A stretch of 6,710 nt of DNA from an uncultured Bacteroidota bacterium (GTDB lineage: Bacteria > Bacteroidota > Bacteroidia > Chitinophagales > Chitinophagaceae): contig CAMLEX010000290.1 in NCBI GenBank assembly GCA_946479055.1, positions 1-6,710 of the forward strand. Reading direction: 5' to 3'. The position numbers and the translations under genes were made by a program. A model generated the notes under the pieces. It had not been told where the DNA came from, did not search any database, and worked only from the letters and a program-made list of their open reading frames with translations. Positions 1-5,735 of the stretch are shown piece after piece; the first letter of the stretch is position 1; each line of letters opens with the position of its first letter.

Positions 1-78
1 CGCTGTTGCTTGCACATAACCATTCCTTCAACGGCACACATGCACCGGAATAAACAGGCAGACTACCAATGAAAACAG

Positions 79-93
79 CCGGACCGGACCGGA
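79..93. repeat. Three tandem copies of CCGGA
   Basis: CCGGA is repeated exactly three times without interruption. ACAGC (75-79) and GCTGT (102-106) flank it as a short inverted repeat, so the segment could form a loose stem, but no T-run follows on either strand. No function can be assigned. Bases 1-72 upstream are open in one plus-strand frame up to TGA at 70-72, and to TAA at 51-53 in another. Neither short peptide resembles anything I know, so a neighbouring gene's 3' end cannot be claimed. Confidence 0.5.
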
Positions 94-108
94 AAAAGAA
101 AGCTGTAA

Positions 109-140
109 CCAATAACTTATTCCCTCTTTTTAAGTATTGG
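109..140. repeat. Inverted repeat upstream of dnaN
   Basis: The left arm CCAATAACTTA (109-119) and right arm TAAGTATTGG (131-140) pair over 10 bases with one bulged A; the 11-base spacer is pyrimidine-rich. No T-run follows, so it does not look like a terminator. It lies 45-76 bases before the dnaN start and its right arm overlaps a possible -33 element (ATTG, 136-139). An operator or a DNA or RNA hairpin controlling dnaN is therefore conceivable; that role is inference. Confidence 0.45.
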
Positions 141-166
141 CTGTAAACCAAAAATCAGTAGTTTCG
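136..166 (+). promoter_or_regulatory. Candidate Bacteroidota-type promoter of dnaN
   Basis: ATTG (136-139) is followed after 19 bases by TAGTTTCG (159-166). The Bacteroidota consensus is TTTG, a spacer of about 19-21, then TANNTTTG, so each box has one mismatch. Transcription would start near 173, leaving a leader of roughly a dozen bases before the ATG at 185. This would exclude an upstream TTG start at 137. AT-rich DNA yields such matches by chance, so the call is tentative. Confidence 0.25.
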
Positions 167-184
167 CCCCATTCAATTTTATTT

Positions 185-1300
185 ATGAAGTTTATTGTAT
201 CGTCATCCTCTTTGTTGAAACAACTGCAGCATATTGCCGGTGTTATTAATGCCAATACGGTATTGCCTATTCTTGAAGATTTTTTGTTTGAAATAGAAAA
301 AAACAAACTGACCGTAGTAGCTACCGACCTGGAAACCGTGATGCGGATACAACTGGATATCGAAGCCAAAGACAGTGGTAAAGTTTGTATTCCCGGAAAG
401 ATCTTACTGGACTCCTTGAAAAATATTCCCGACCAGCCACTCACTTTCACAATCGATAAAAATTTTGGTGTTGAAATTACCAGCGATAATGGTAAGTATA
501 AAGTAATGGGTGAAAATCCGGACAATTTCCCCAAAGAACCTGCAGCTGACGATACTACTTCTTTTACCTTGACCGCTTCTGCACTGGTAACTGCTATCAA
601 TAAAACATTATTTGCTACCAGCAATGATGATCTGCGCCCGGCTATGACCGGCGTGTTTTTTGAACTGGATAAAAAAGGCTTGCAATGTGTTGCTACCGAT
701 GCACATCGCCTGGTACGCTACAAAAGAAAAGATGTCAGTTGCCCTAAAAGCGATTCTTTTATCGTTCCCCGAAAACCACTCAATTTATTAAAAGCAGCAA
801 TTCCTTTTAATGAGGATGAACTGACTGTCAGCTATAACGGTAATCACCTGTTTGTAAAACATGGCACGACTCAAATGAGTTGTCGGTTGATCGATGCCCG
901 TTTCCCTGATTATAAAGTGGTGATCCCCGCTGATAATCCTTACCGGTTGACAGTAAATAAAAATGATTTTCAAAGTGCTTTACGACGTGTAAGCATTTTC
1001 AGTAATAAAAGCACCAACCAGGTAGCTTTGAATATCAGTGGCAGCGAGTTGCAACTGGCAGCCCAGGATGTTGATTTTAGTTTTGAAGGAAATGAAAGAA
1101 TGAAATGCCAGTACAATGGTGAAGATCTTGTCATTGCTTTCAATGCCAAATTTTTGATAGAAATGCTAAATGCAGCTGATGGAGACGAAGTAAATCTTGA
1201 ATTGTCTACACCCACAAAAGCTGGTCTTATCAAACCAACTGACCAGGATGAAAATGAAGAATTGCTGATGCTGGTGATGCCGTTGATGTTGAATCAATAG
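185..1300 (+). CDS. dnaN: DNA polymerase III beta subunit (sliding clamp)
   Basis: This encodes the ring-shaped processivity clamp that tethers DNA polymerase III and many repair proteins to DNA. The 371-residue product has the usual length and three-domain plan (about 1-120, 125-250, 255-371). Recognisable motifs are LRPAMTGVFFEL (from residue 150), VATDAHRL (169-176), RLIDARFPDY (234-243) and the C-terminal MPLML (365-369), all matching conserved DnaN segments. The start at 185 gives MKFIVSSSSLLKQL, the normal DnaN N-terminus; a frame-compatible TTG at 137 would add 16 residues absent from the family. No Shine-Dalgarno sequence precedes it, only A/T-rich DNA. No dnaA or recF is seen nearby. 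The gene ends in a strong terminator at 1346-1376, so it appears to be transcribed alone. Confidence 0.97.
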   Translation: MKFIVSSSSLLKQLQHIAGVINANTVLPILEDFLFEIEKNKLTVVATDLETVMRIQLDIEAKDSGKVCIPGKILLDSLKNIPDQPLTFTIDKNFGVEITSDNGKYKVMGENPDNFPKEPAADDTTSFTLTASALVTAINKTLFATSNDDLRPAMTGVFFELDKKGLQCVATDAHRLVRYKRKDVSCPKSDSFIVPRKPLNLLKAAIPFNEDELTVSYNGNHLFVKHGTTQMSCRLIDARFPDYKVVIPADNPYRLTVNKNDFQSALRRVSIFSNKSTNQVALNISGSELQLAAQDVDFSFEGNERMKCQYNGEDLVIAFNAKFLIEMLNAADGDEVNLELSTPTKAGLIKPTDQDENEELLMLVMPLMLNQ

Positions 1301-1308
1301 TCTGAACC

Positions 1309-1337
1309 GGGATTTATGAGATTAATGGGATTATGAG
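1309..1337. repeat. Short direct repeat after dnaN
   Basis: GGGATTTATGAG (1309-1320) recurs as GGGATTATGAG (1327-1337), differing by one T. The pair sits between the dnaN stop and its terminator. It looks like a small duplication; no function is evident. Confidence 0.4.
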
Positions 1338-1345
1338 GATATTTG

Positions 1346-1376
1346 GGGCTCTCTGTTTTAGAGAGCTTCTTTTTTT
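1346..1376 (+). terminator. Rho-independent terminator of dnaN
   Basis: The stem GCTCTCT (1348-1354) pairs perfectly with AGAGAGC (1360-1366) around a five-base loop GTTTT. Two G·T pairs can extend it outward, and a T-rich tract TTCTTTTTTT (1367-1376) follows at once. It lies 45 bases after the dnaN stop and is the clearest intrinsic terminator in the window. Only 13 bases separate it from the next start codon. Confidence 0.88.
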
Positions 1377-1381
1377 AACTA

Positions 1382-1389
1382 TAGTATTG
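1382..1389 (+). promoter_or_regulatory. Possible -7 box abutting the DUF2007 start
   Basis: TAGTATTG matches the Bacteroidota -7 consensus TANNTTTG at all but one fixed base and ends immediately before the ATG at 1390. The TTTA at 1357-1360, 21 bases upstream, is a poor -33 candidate. If real, the transcript would begin inside the reading frame or be leaderless, which is doubtful; the alternative is read-through of the dnaN terminator. Confidence 0.15.
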
Positions 1390-1611
1390 ATGAAGTTTGT
1401 TTTGCTGTGTTCCTTTGATAATTACATTCCTGCTCATATTGCACAGGGTAGGTTAAAAGAAGAATTTATCAACTGCTATTTACAAGATGAGTACAGTGTT
1501 ACCATTGATCCTTTTCTTTCCAATGCTATCGGCGGCATCAAGCTGATGGTTGCAGAAACTCAACTAGAAAGGGCGAGGGAAATTCTGGAGAACCAGGATT
1601 TACAGGGTTAG
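1390..1611 (+). CDS. Small DUF2007-type protein
   Basis: A 73-residue soluble protein resembling DUF2007 (Pfam name: putative prokaryotic signal transducing protein). The family pattern is visible: an N-terminal strand with FVLLCSFDNYIPAHIAQGRLKE (about 3-24), where a helix follows the first strand; a DPFLSNAIGGIKLMV stretch (about 41-55); and a final helix ending in ERAREIL. The biochemical role of the family is not established. A frame-compatible ATG at 1333 was rejected because it lies before the dnaN terminator, whose hairpin and T-run would then be coding (LCFRELLFLTI), and because the DUF2007 similarity begins at MKFVLLCSF. The gene sits 13 bases after that terminator, so how it is transcribed is unclear. 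It is separated by 167 bases from the next gene. Confidence 0.82.
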   Translation: MKFVLLCSFDNYIPAHIAQGRLKEEFINCYLQDEYSVTIDPFLSNAIGGIKLMVAETQLERAREILENQDLQG

Positions 1612-1691
1612 AATGGATTACGAATATAAAAAAGTGAAAAATGCCTGAAATCTTTACATTATTTTATTCCCCACTATTGCGTTGACGAATT

Positions 1692-1734
1692 CCGGTTCTT
1701 AGAATTCCTTCAGTAGAAGTTCGGTTTTTTTCTT
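1692..1734 (+). terminator. Weak terminator candidate after the DUF2007 gene
   Basis: CTTC (1708-1711) pairs with GAAG (1716-1719) around AGTA. Alternatively CCG (1692-1694) plus TTCT pairs with AGAA plus CGG (1722-1724) in a larger interrupted stem. A T-rich tract TTTTTTTCTT (1725-1734) follows. The stems are short and competing, and two GAATTC copies at 1687-1692 and 1702-1707 offer another fold. The position, about 80-120 bases after the stop, is plausible but the structure is weak. Confidence 0.3.
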
Positions 1735-1778
1735 AACTTCCAATAAGTCCTTTTTAGTCCGACAAATCGTGGTTCTGT

Positions 1779-2600
1779 ATGTGGGAGAATATCATTGATT
1801 ATTTTTCAACGCTGGAACAGCGGCCGATGGAGAGAATGGCTATTCTTGTCGGGGGGCTTCTATTGTTCTGGATCATTGAGGGTGCTATTCCGCTGGTTTC
1901 CTTGCATTATAAAAAGAATAAGCTGAAACATGCCGCAGTAAATTTCGGCTTTACCATTATTCATCTTGTCATTCATACATTCCTGGCCATTTTTATTGTA
2001 ACACTTTCTGATTGGTGTAAGGATACCGGGTTTGGGTTGGTGTATTGGTTCAATGCGAATATATTGATGACAATAATTATTGGCGTATTGGCTTTGGATT
2101 TCAGTAGTTGGTTGGTGCATCTTGTTATGCACAAGACACCGGTACTATGGCGCTTCCATCTTATTCATCATAGCGATAACAATGTGGATGTGACCACCGG
2201 CCTTCGTCATCACCCCGGTGATAGCTTGTTACGTGGGATTTTTTTTCTATTATTAATTTTCATTTCTGGTGCGCCAATGTATAGTGTCATGATTTATCAA
2301 ACACTGGTAGTACTTTCTACAGCCTTTACACATGCCAATATCAGCTTACCTAAAAAGCTGGACCAGGCTTTAAGTTTTATCCTGGTTTCTCCTAACATGC
2401 ATAAAGTGCATCATCATTGGAAACAGCCTTACACGGATAGCAATTACGGAGCAGTTTTTTCTTTCTGGGACAGGTTGCTCGGGACATTTATGAAACTGGA
2501 TACAAAAGATATCCATTATGGGCTTGACCGCTATTATCCGAATGAAAAGGATGAGGATTTTATAGCCTTGATAAAGCACCCATTCAAGCACCACGATTAA
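1779..2600 (+). CDS. Fatty acid hydroxylase / sterol desaturase superfamily membrane protein
   Basis: A 273-residue integral membrane protein of the di-iron, histidine-box superfamily that hydroxylates or desaturates lipid chains using O2. The metal-binding boxes are in the expected order: HLVMH (H114, H118), HLIHH (H127, H130, H131), HH (H144, H145), H185, and HKVHHH (H208, H211-H213). Hydrophobic segments lie at about 20-42, 56-76, 93-113 and 153-182. The ending NYGAVFSFWDRLLGTF (222-237) is characteristic of this family. All expected ligands appear present, so the enzyme is probably active. The substrate (sterol-like lipid, fatty acyl chain, carotenoid or sphingolipid) cannot be read from the sequence, and the neighbours, dnaN and kdsB, do not help. 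The ATG at 1779 gives a short hydrophilic N-terminus before the first membrane segment. No Shine-Dalgarno sequence is seen. Confidence 0.9.
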   Translation: MWENIIDYFSTLEQRPMERMAILVGGLLLFWIIEGAIPLVSLHYKKNKLKHAAVNFGFTIIHLVIHTFLAIFIVTLSDWCKDTGFGLVYWFNANILMTIIIGVLALDFSSWLVHLVMHKTPVLWRFHLIHHSDNNVDVTTGLRHHPGDSLLRGIFFLLLIFISGAPMYSVMIYQTLVVLSTAFTHANISLPKKLDQALSFILVSPNMHKVHHHWKQPYTDSNYGAVFSFWDRLLGTFMKLDTKDIHYGLDRYYPNEKDEDFIALIKHPFKHHD

Positions 2601-2613
2601 ATGGATTTAAAAA

Positions 2614-2631
2614 GATTATTGTGAAATAATC
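2614..2631 (+). other. Hairpin after the hydroxylase gene, GTGA loop
   Basis: GATTATT (2614-2620) and AATAATC (2625-2631) form a perfect 7-base stem capped by GTGA, a GNRA-type tetraloop in RNA. It starts 13 bases after the stop codon. It may stabilise or mark the mRNA 3' end. It lacks a following T-run and its stem is AT-rich, so it is at best a weak terminator. Confidence 0.5.
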
Positions 2632-2639
2632 GAACTTTC

Positions 2640-2651
2640 CTCAAATTTGAG
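2640..2651. repeat. Perfect 12-base palindrome CTCAAATTTGAG
   Basis: CTCAAATTTGAG reads identically on both strands. It lies 8 bases after the GTGA hairpin and 10 bases before the left arm of the long inverted repeat. It could be a dimeric-protein binding site or simply part of the surrounding structured region; nothing identifies a binding factor. Confidence 0.45.
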
Positions 2652-2717
2652 CCTGTCGGCTAATTCTTATTTTGAAGTGCTGAGGTAAATTTCCATTGGA
2701 CTTACCCAATATCGAAG

Positions 2718-2813
2718 CCTTTGTGCTCTTTGCGTATTTTTCTTGGCGATCTTTGCGGTAAAAAAAAATTTAACCGCAAAGGATGCAAAGTTTTTCGCAA
2801 AGATCCGCTAAGG
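2718..2813. repeat. Intergenic palindrome of CTTTGCG/CGCAAAG words
   Basis: The left arm (2718-2759) and right arm (2773-2813) are imperfect inverted copies of about 40 bases separated by an A/T-rich loop. CTTTGCG occurs at 2728-2734 and 2751-2757; CGCAAAG occurs at 2775-2781 and 2796-2802, with a TGCAAAG variant at 2784-2790. The innermost CTTTGCGGT (2751-2759) and ACCGCAAAG (2773-2781) pair perfectly. I recall very similar dispersed sequences in intergenic regions of many Bacteroidota genomes; that family link is from memory and was not searched. Its function, if any, is unknown to me. Confidence 0.75.
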
Positions 2814-2851
2814 AATTATAGACCGTTACAACTCTTTTAATTCCTTTTTTT
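2810..2851 (+). terminator. AT-rich hairpin with T-run upstream of kdsB
   Basis: AAGGAATTA (2810-2818) pairs perfectly with TAATTCCTT (2838-2846) around a 19-base loop, and the T-run extends to 2851. The layout fits an intrinsic terminator ending transcription from the hydroxylase side before kdsB. The large loop, only two G-C pairs, and overlap with the CTTTGCG palindrome make this uncertain. Confidence 0.35.
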
Positions 2852-2944
2852 GCATTGTTTGAGATTAAATTTATCAAAATAGCACCTCAAAATAAGAATT
2901 GGCCCAACCTGTCCAAAATTTAGAACATTTTTAAAAAAATATTA

Positions 2945-3727
2945 ATGCTTTATCCCCCTGATAAAAAATCATCTTCTCCTGATAATCCGTTAAACAATCC
3001 AAAAAATCGTGGTTCTATTATCGCAATGATACCGGCCCGCTATGCGGCCACAAGATTTCCTGCTAAGCTGATGCAATTATTAGGTGACAAAACAGTTATC
3101 CGTCATACTTATGATGCAACAGTTGCTACAAAGTTGTTTGATGAAGTTGTTGTTGTTACCGACAGCGATATCATTTATAATGAAATAACAACGCATGGTG
3201 GAAAAGCGGTTATGAGTAAGAAAAATCATGAAAGTGGCAGCGACCGTATTGCCGAAGCGATTGCTGATATGGATGTGGATGTTATAATCAATGTTCAGGG
3301 CGATGAGCCTTTTATTAAAAAAGAACCGTTGGAAAAATTAGTCCGCCTGTTTGATGACCCATCTGTACAGGTAGGGTCTTTAATGAGAAAAATTGAAGGC
3401 AGCAATGAGTTAACGAAAAGCAGTAGCGTAAAAGTAGTGGTGAATAAAAACAATGATGCGCTTTATTTCAGCAGGAGTGTTATTCCTTTTGCTGCCAATG
3501 CTTCCATTGATGCGCCTTATTATTTACATGTTGGTGTTTATGGTTTTCGTAAAGAACCCCTTTTGAATTTCACACAATGGCCTGCAGCAAAACTGGAACA
3601 GGTAGAAAAGCTGGAACAATTACGCTATTTGGAAAATGGTGTTTCTATACGAATGGCCCTGGTTGATTTCCAAAGTGTCGCTATTGATACGCCGGAAGAT
3701 TTAGAGAGAGCGGAACAGTTGTTGTAA
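2945..3727 (+). CDS. kdsB: 3-deoxy-manno-octulosonate cytidylyltransferase (CMP-KDO synthetase)
   Basis: This cytoplasmic enzyme activates KDO with CTP to give CMP-KDO plus pyrophosphate, the donor for attaching KDO to lipid A in LPS synthesis. The 260-residue product shows the family signature in order: IPARYAATRFPAK (29-41, nucleotide binding), VVVVTDSD (68-75), ESGSDRIAEA (96-105), NVQGDEPF (116-123, with Mg-binding D120), SVIPF, LHVGVYGFR, LEQLRYLENG, and IDTPEDLERAE (247-257, with the second metal aspartate D248). The enzyme core begins near residue 24; residues 2-23 are a hydrophilic Pro/Asn/Ser/Lys-rich extension not found in E. coli KdsB. ATG at 2945 is kept because the next ATG (residue 28) would cut off the first beta strand. 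No other LPS gene lies in the window. Confidence 0.96.
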   Translation: MLYPPDKKSSSPDNPLNNPKNRGSIIAMIPARYAATRFPAKLMQLLGDKTVIRHTYDATVATKLFDEVVVVTDSDIIYNEITTHGGKAVMSKKNHESGSDRIAEAIADMDVDVIINVQGDEPFIKKEPLEKLVRLFDDPSVQVGSLMRKIEGSNELTKSSSVKVVVNKNNDALYFSRSVIPFAANASIDAPYYLHVGVYGFRKEPLLNFTQWPAAKLEQVEKLEQLRYLENGVSIRMALVDFQSVAIDTPEDLERAEQLL

Positions 3728-3814
3728 TACGTTTCATTAAATTCCTTTATAACTCTTTCGATTTATCCCGATCATTGGTCCCGGTATTATTTTCTTGAAT
3801 TTTTTCCATTAATT

Positions 3815-3831
3815 TTTGCACAATATGCAAA
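3815..3831. other. Small hairpin between kdsB and the ClC gene
   Basis: TTTGCA (3815-3820) and TGCAAA (3826-3831) form a 6-base stem with a CAATA loop. It lies 88 bases after the kdsB stop in a 202-base gap that otherwise shows no recognisable signal. A TTATTATTT stretch follows, which is a poor termination tract. It could contribute to ending the kdsB transcript. Confidence 0.3.
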
Positions 3832-3929
3832 TTATTATTTAAGAATAAAACCCCCTATTCATACGCCTGTTCAAAGTAAAAAATAATCCCTCCTTATCTT
3901 TACCCTTATTTGCTACCAAACAATTTTGA

Positions 3930-5711
3930 ATGAAGCTCCTGAAGCAATTGTATCAATATCTCCTTCATTACCTGCGCACAAAGATCAGCCGTGTACAATA
4001 CATCATGGTGATCGCAACTTTGGTGGGACTTTTTTCAGGACTTGCCGCTGTGTTATTAAAAACAACTGTACATTATATCCAGCATTGGATTAAAAGTATT
4101 CCAGTCAGCCATTTCGCCTACCTGTTATTTCCAGTTATAGGGCTGGTGCTTACCGTTTGGTTGGTACATAAATTTTTAGGGGGCGCTATCGAAAAGGGTA
4201 TTGCCATGGTTTTGCGGTCTATTGCCCGAAGGTCTTCTTTTATTCCGCTTCGGCATACTTATCAGCATATTCTTACCAGTTCACTTACGGTTGGGCTTGG
4301 CGGTTCGGTTGGCCTGGAAGCTCCTATTGTTGCTACCGGCTCTGCTATCGGTTCTAATACAGCACGGATCAGCGATCTCAATTACCGGGAAAGAACATTA
4401 TTGATCGCCTGTGGCGCTGCAGCTGGTATTGCTGCCGTATTTAATGCCCCCATTGCCGGGGTGATCTTTGCCATTGAAGTATTACTGACTGAAACCGTTG
4501 TGAGTTACTTTATTCCTCTTATCATTTCGTCCGTAATTGGAGTATTGTGTTCTAAGATTATACTGGACGAATCCTGGCTATTCAATTTCGTCTTGCAGCA
4601 ACATTTTAATTACAGGAATGTGCCGCATTATATTGTATTGGGAGTATTGGCTGGTTTTATTTCACTGTATTATGCAAAAGCATTTACCCGTTGTGAAAAA
4701 AGATTGCATCATTGGAAAGTCAACCCTTATGCAAAAGCCGTATTTGGTGGATTTCTGTTAATGGCTCTTTATTTTATATTTCCTCCTTTGTTTGGTGAAG
4801 GATATGATAATGTAAAATTGCTGGCCAATGGTATGGCCGACCGCATCAATAATGATAACAGGTTTTTTGCTTTGCTGAATGAAAACTGGTCGCTGGTACT
4901 GGTAGCAGGACTTATAGTTGTATTAAAACCAATTGCAGCATCCATTACTATTGGCAGTGGTGGTAATGGCGGCAACTTCGCACCTTCTTTATTCAGCGGC
5001 GCATACCTTGGTTTCTTTTATTCAAAACTGGTCAACAATACGGGTTGGATGAAAATACCAGAAGGAAATTTTAGCCTGGTAGGTATGGCCGGTGTTTTGA
5101 GTGGAGTCATGTATTGTCCTCTGTCCGCTATTTTCCTGATTGCCGAAATAACGAATGGTTATGAATTATTCATTCCGCTGATGATCGTTTCCTCCATCTC
5201 ATTTTTTATAGTGAAAAGTTATGAACCCTACTATATGGAAATAAAACAACTGGCGAAAGAAGGGCAGGTGTTCACTTATAAAAAAGAAAAAAATATCCTG
5301 ACATCAATTCAGTTAGATGAAATGGTGCAGGATAAATATGAGTCGATCAGTATGGACAAAAAACTCCGTGACCTGGTAGAGCTGATCAAGCGAAGTGAAA
5401 AAAATATTTTCGCCGTACATGACGAAAAAAATCGCTTTACCGGCATTATTGAGTTGAATGATATCAAGCAGCAAATTTTTCGCCCCGACCGGTTTGATGT
5501 TGTTTATATAAAATCGTTGCTAAAAAAACCAGCCGGCATACTGTATGAAAATGATGATATGCATACGGTAATGGAAAAGTTTGATATTACTCAAAGCTGG
5601 TATCTCCCGGTATTGAATACAGAAAAAAAATTTATTGGCTTTATTTCCAAGACAAAAGTTTTTAATAAGTACAGGGAGATCTTATCATCGCAGGGGGATC
5701 TGTACGAATAA
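3930..5711 (+). CDS. ClC-family chloride channel/transporter with C-terminal CBS pair
   Basis: A 593-residue inner-membrane protein: a ClC membrane domain (about 20-430) followed by two CBS domains (about 466-518 and 533-585), which in this family bind adenine nucleotides or regulate gating. Visible ClC motifs are GGSVGLEAP (124-132), where E130 matches the gating glutamate (E148 in E. coli ClC-ec1) within GREGP; FNAPIAGVIFAIEV (171-184); GGNGGNFAP (344-352), equivalent to GGIFAP; and Y435 near the end, possibly the pore tyrosine. The first selectivity motif GSGIP is replaced by EKGIA (88-92), and the internal proton glutamate E203 of ClC-ec1 corresponds to V184, as in channel-type ClCs. Anion conduction is therefore likely, but proton coupling is doubtful. 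These alignments were made by eye. The ATG at 3930 gives a basic amphipathic N-terminus. The gene converges on the YihY gene. Confidence 0.95.
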   Translation: MKLLKQLYQYLLHYLRTKISRVQYIMVIATLVGLFSGLAAVLLKTTVHYIQHWIKSIPVSHFAYLLFPVIGLVLTVWLVHKFLGGAIEKGIAMVLRSIARRSSFIPLRHTYQHILTSSLTVGLGGSVGLEAPIVATGSAIGSNTARISDLNYRERTLLIACGAAAGIAAVFNAPIAGVIFAIEVLLTETVVSYFIPLIISSVIGVLCSKIILDESWLFNFVLQQHFNYRNVPHYIVLGVLAGFISLYYAKAFTRCEKRLHHWKVNPYAKAVFGGFLLMALYFIFPPLFGEGYDNVKLLANGMADRINNDNRFFALLNENWSLVLVAGLIVVLKPIAASITIGSGGNGGNFAPSLFSGAYLGFFYSKLVNNTGWMKIPEGNFSLVGMAGVLSGVMYCPLSAIFLIAEITNGYELFIPLMIVSSISFFIVKSYEPYYMEIKQLAKEGQVFTYKKEKNILTSIQLDEMVQDKYESISMDKKLRDLVELIKRSEKNIFAVHDEKNRFTGIIELNDIKQQIFRPDRFDVVYIKSLLKKPAGILYENDDMHTVMEKFDITQSWYLPVLNTEKKFIGFISKTKVFNKYREILSSQGDLYE

Positions 5712-5735
5712 GATTGTGGTTGGTTTTTCAATGTG

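Larger units (their letters stand above)
2662..2900. repeat. Island bounded by 20-base inverted repeats (MITE-like candidate)
   Basis: AATTCTTATTTTGAAGTGCT (2662-2681) is matched in inverted orientation by AGCACCTCAAAATAAGAATT (2881-2900), 19 of 20 positions. The arms enclose 199 bases centred on the CTTTGCG palindrome, giving a 239-base unit without coding capacity. Short terminal inverted repeats around a non-coding palindromic core are typical of miniature transposable elements. Against this, no clear target-site duplication flanks it (GGCT left, GGCC right is a weak 3/4 match), and no transposase is present to compare ends with. Alternatively both arms could be a long-range stem in the transcript. 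Confidence 0.5.
2601..2944. other. Gene-free, hairpin-rich intergenic region
   Basis: This 344-base gap between the hydroxylase gene and kdsB has no credible coding frame or RNA gene that I can recognise. It contains, in order, a GTGA-capped hairpin (2614-2631), a 12-base palindrome (2640-2651), long-distance inverted repeats (2662-2681 with 2881-2900), a CTTTGCG/CGCAAAG palindrome (2718-2813) and an AT-rich hairpin with a T-run (2810-2851). The last 25 bases before kdsB are A/T-rich, as is usual for leaders in this phylum. Confidence 0.8.

Noticed and set aside
1..72. 3' end of an upstream gene
   Set aside because: Short open stretches reach the window edge on both strands, but none can be recognised, so a partial gene cannot be supported.
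137..184. Upstream TTG start for dnaN
   Set aside because: It adds 16 residues not seen in DnaN proteins and overlaps the candidate promoter and inverted repeat; ATG at 185 gives the family N-terminus.
130..624. Open frame of 164 codons on the minus strand across the dnaN start
   Set aside because: It lies opposite a certain dnaN reading frame and its serine/isoleucine-rich translation resembles no protein family; a shadow.
1333..1389. Upstream ATG for the DUF2007 protein
   Set aside because: The extension would translate the dnaN terminator hairpin and T-run; the family similarity begins at the ATG at 1390.
2718..2813. CRISPR array
   Set aside because: The repeated words are 7-8 bases, in opposite orientations, with no regular spacers and no cas genes.
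1764..3016. Shared 13-base word AAATCGTGGTTCT near 1764 and 3004
   Set aside because: One copy is upstream of the hydroxylase gene and the other inside kdsB coding sequence; similarity does not extend further, so it is likely chance.
3872..3902. Promoter for the ClC gene around TATCTTTA (3895-3902)
   Set aside because: The -7 match has a mismatch at the final G and no TTTG or TTG lies at the proper distance upstream.
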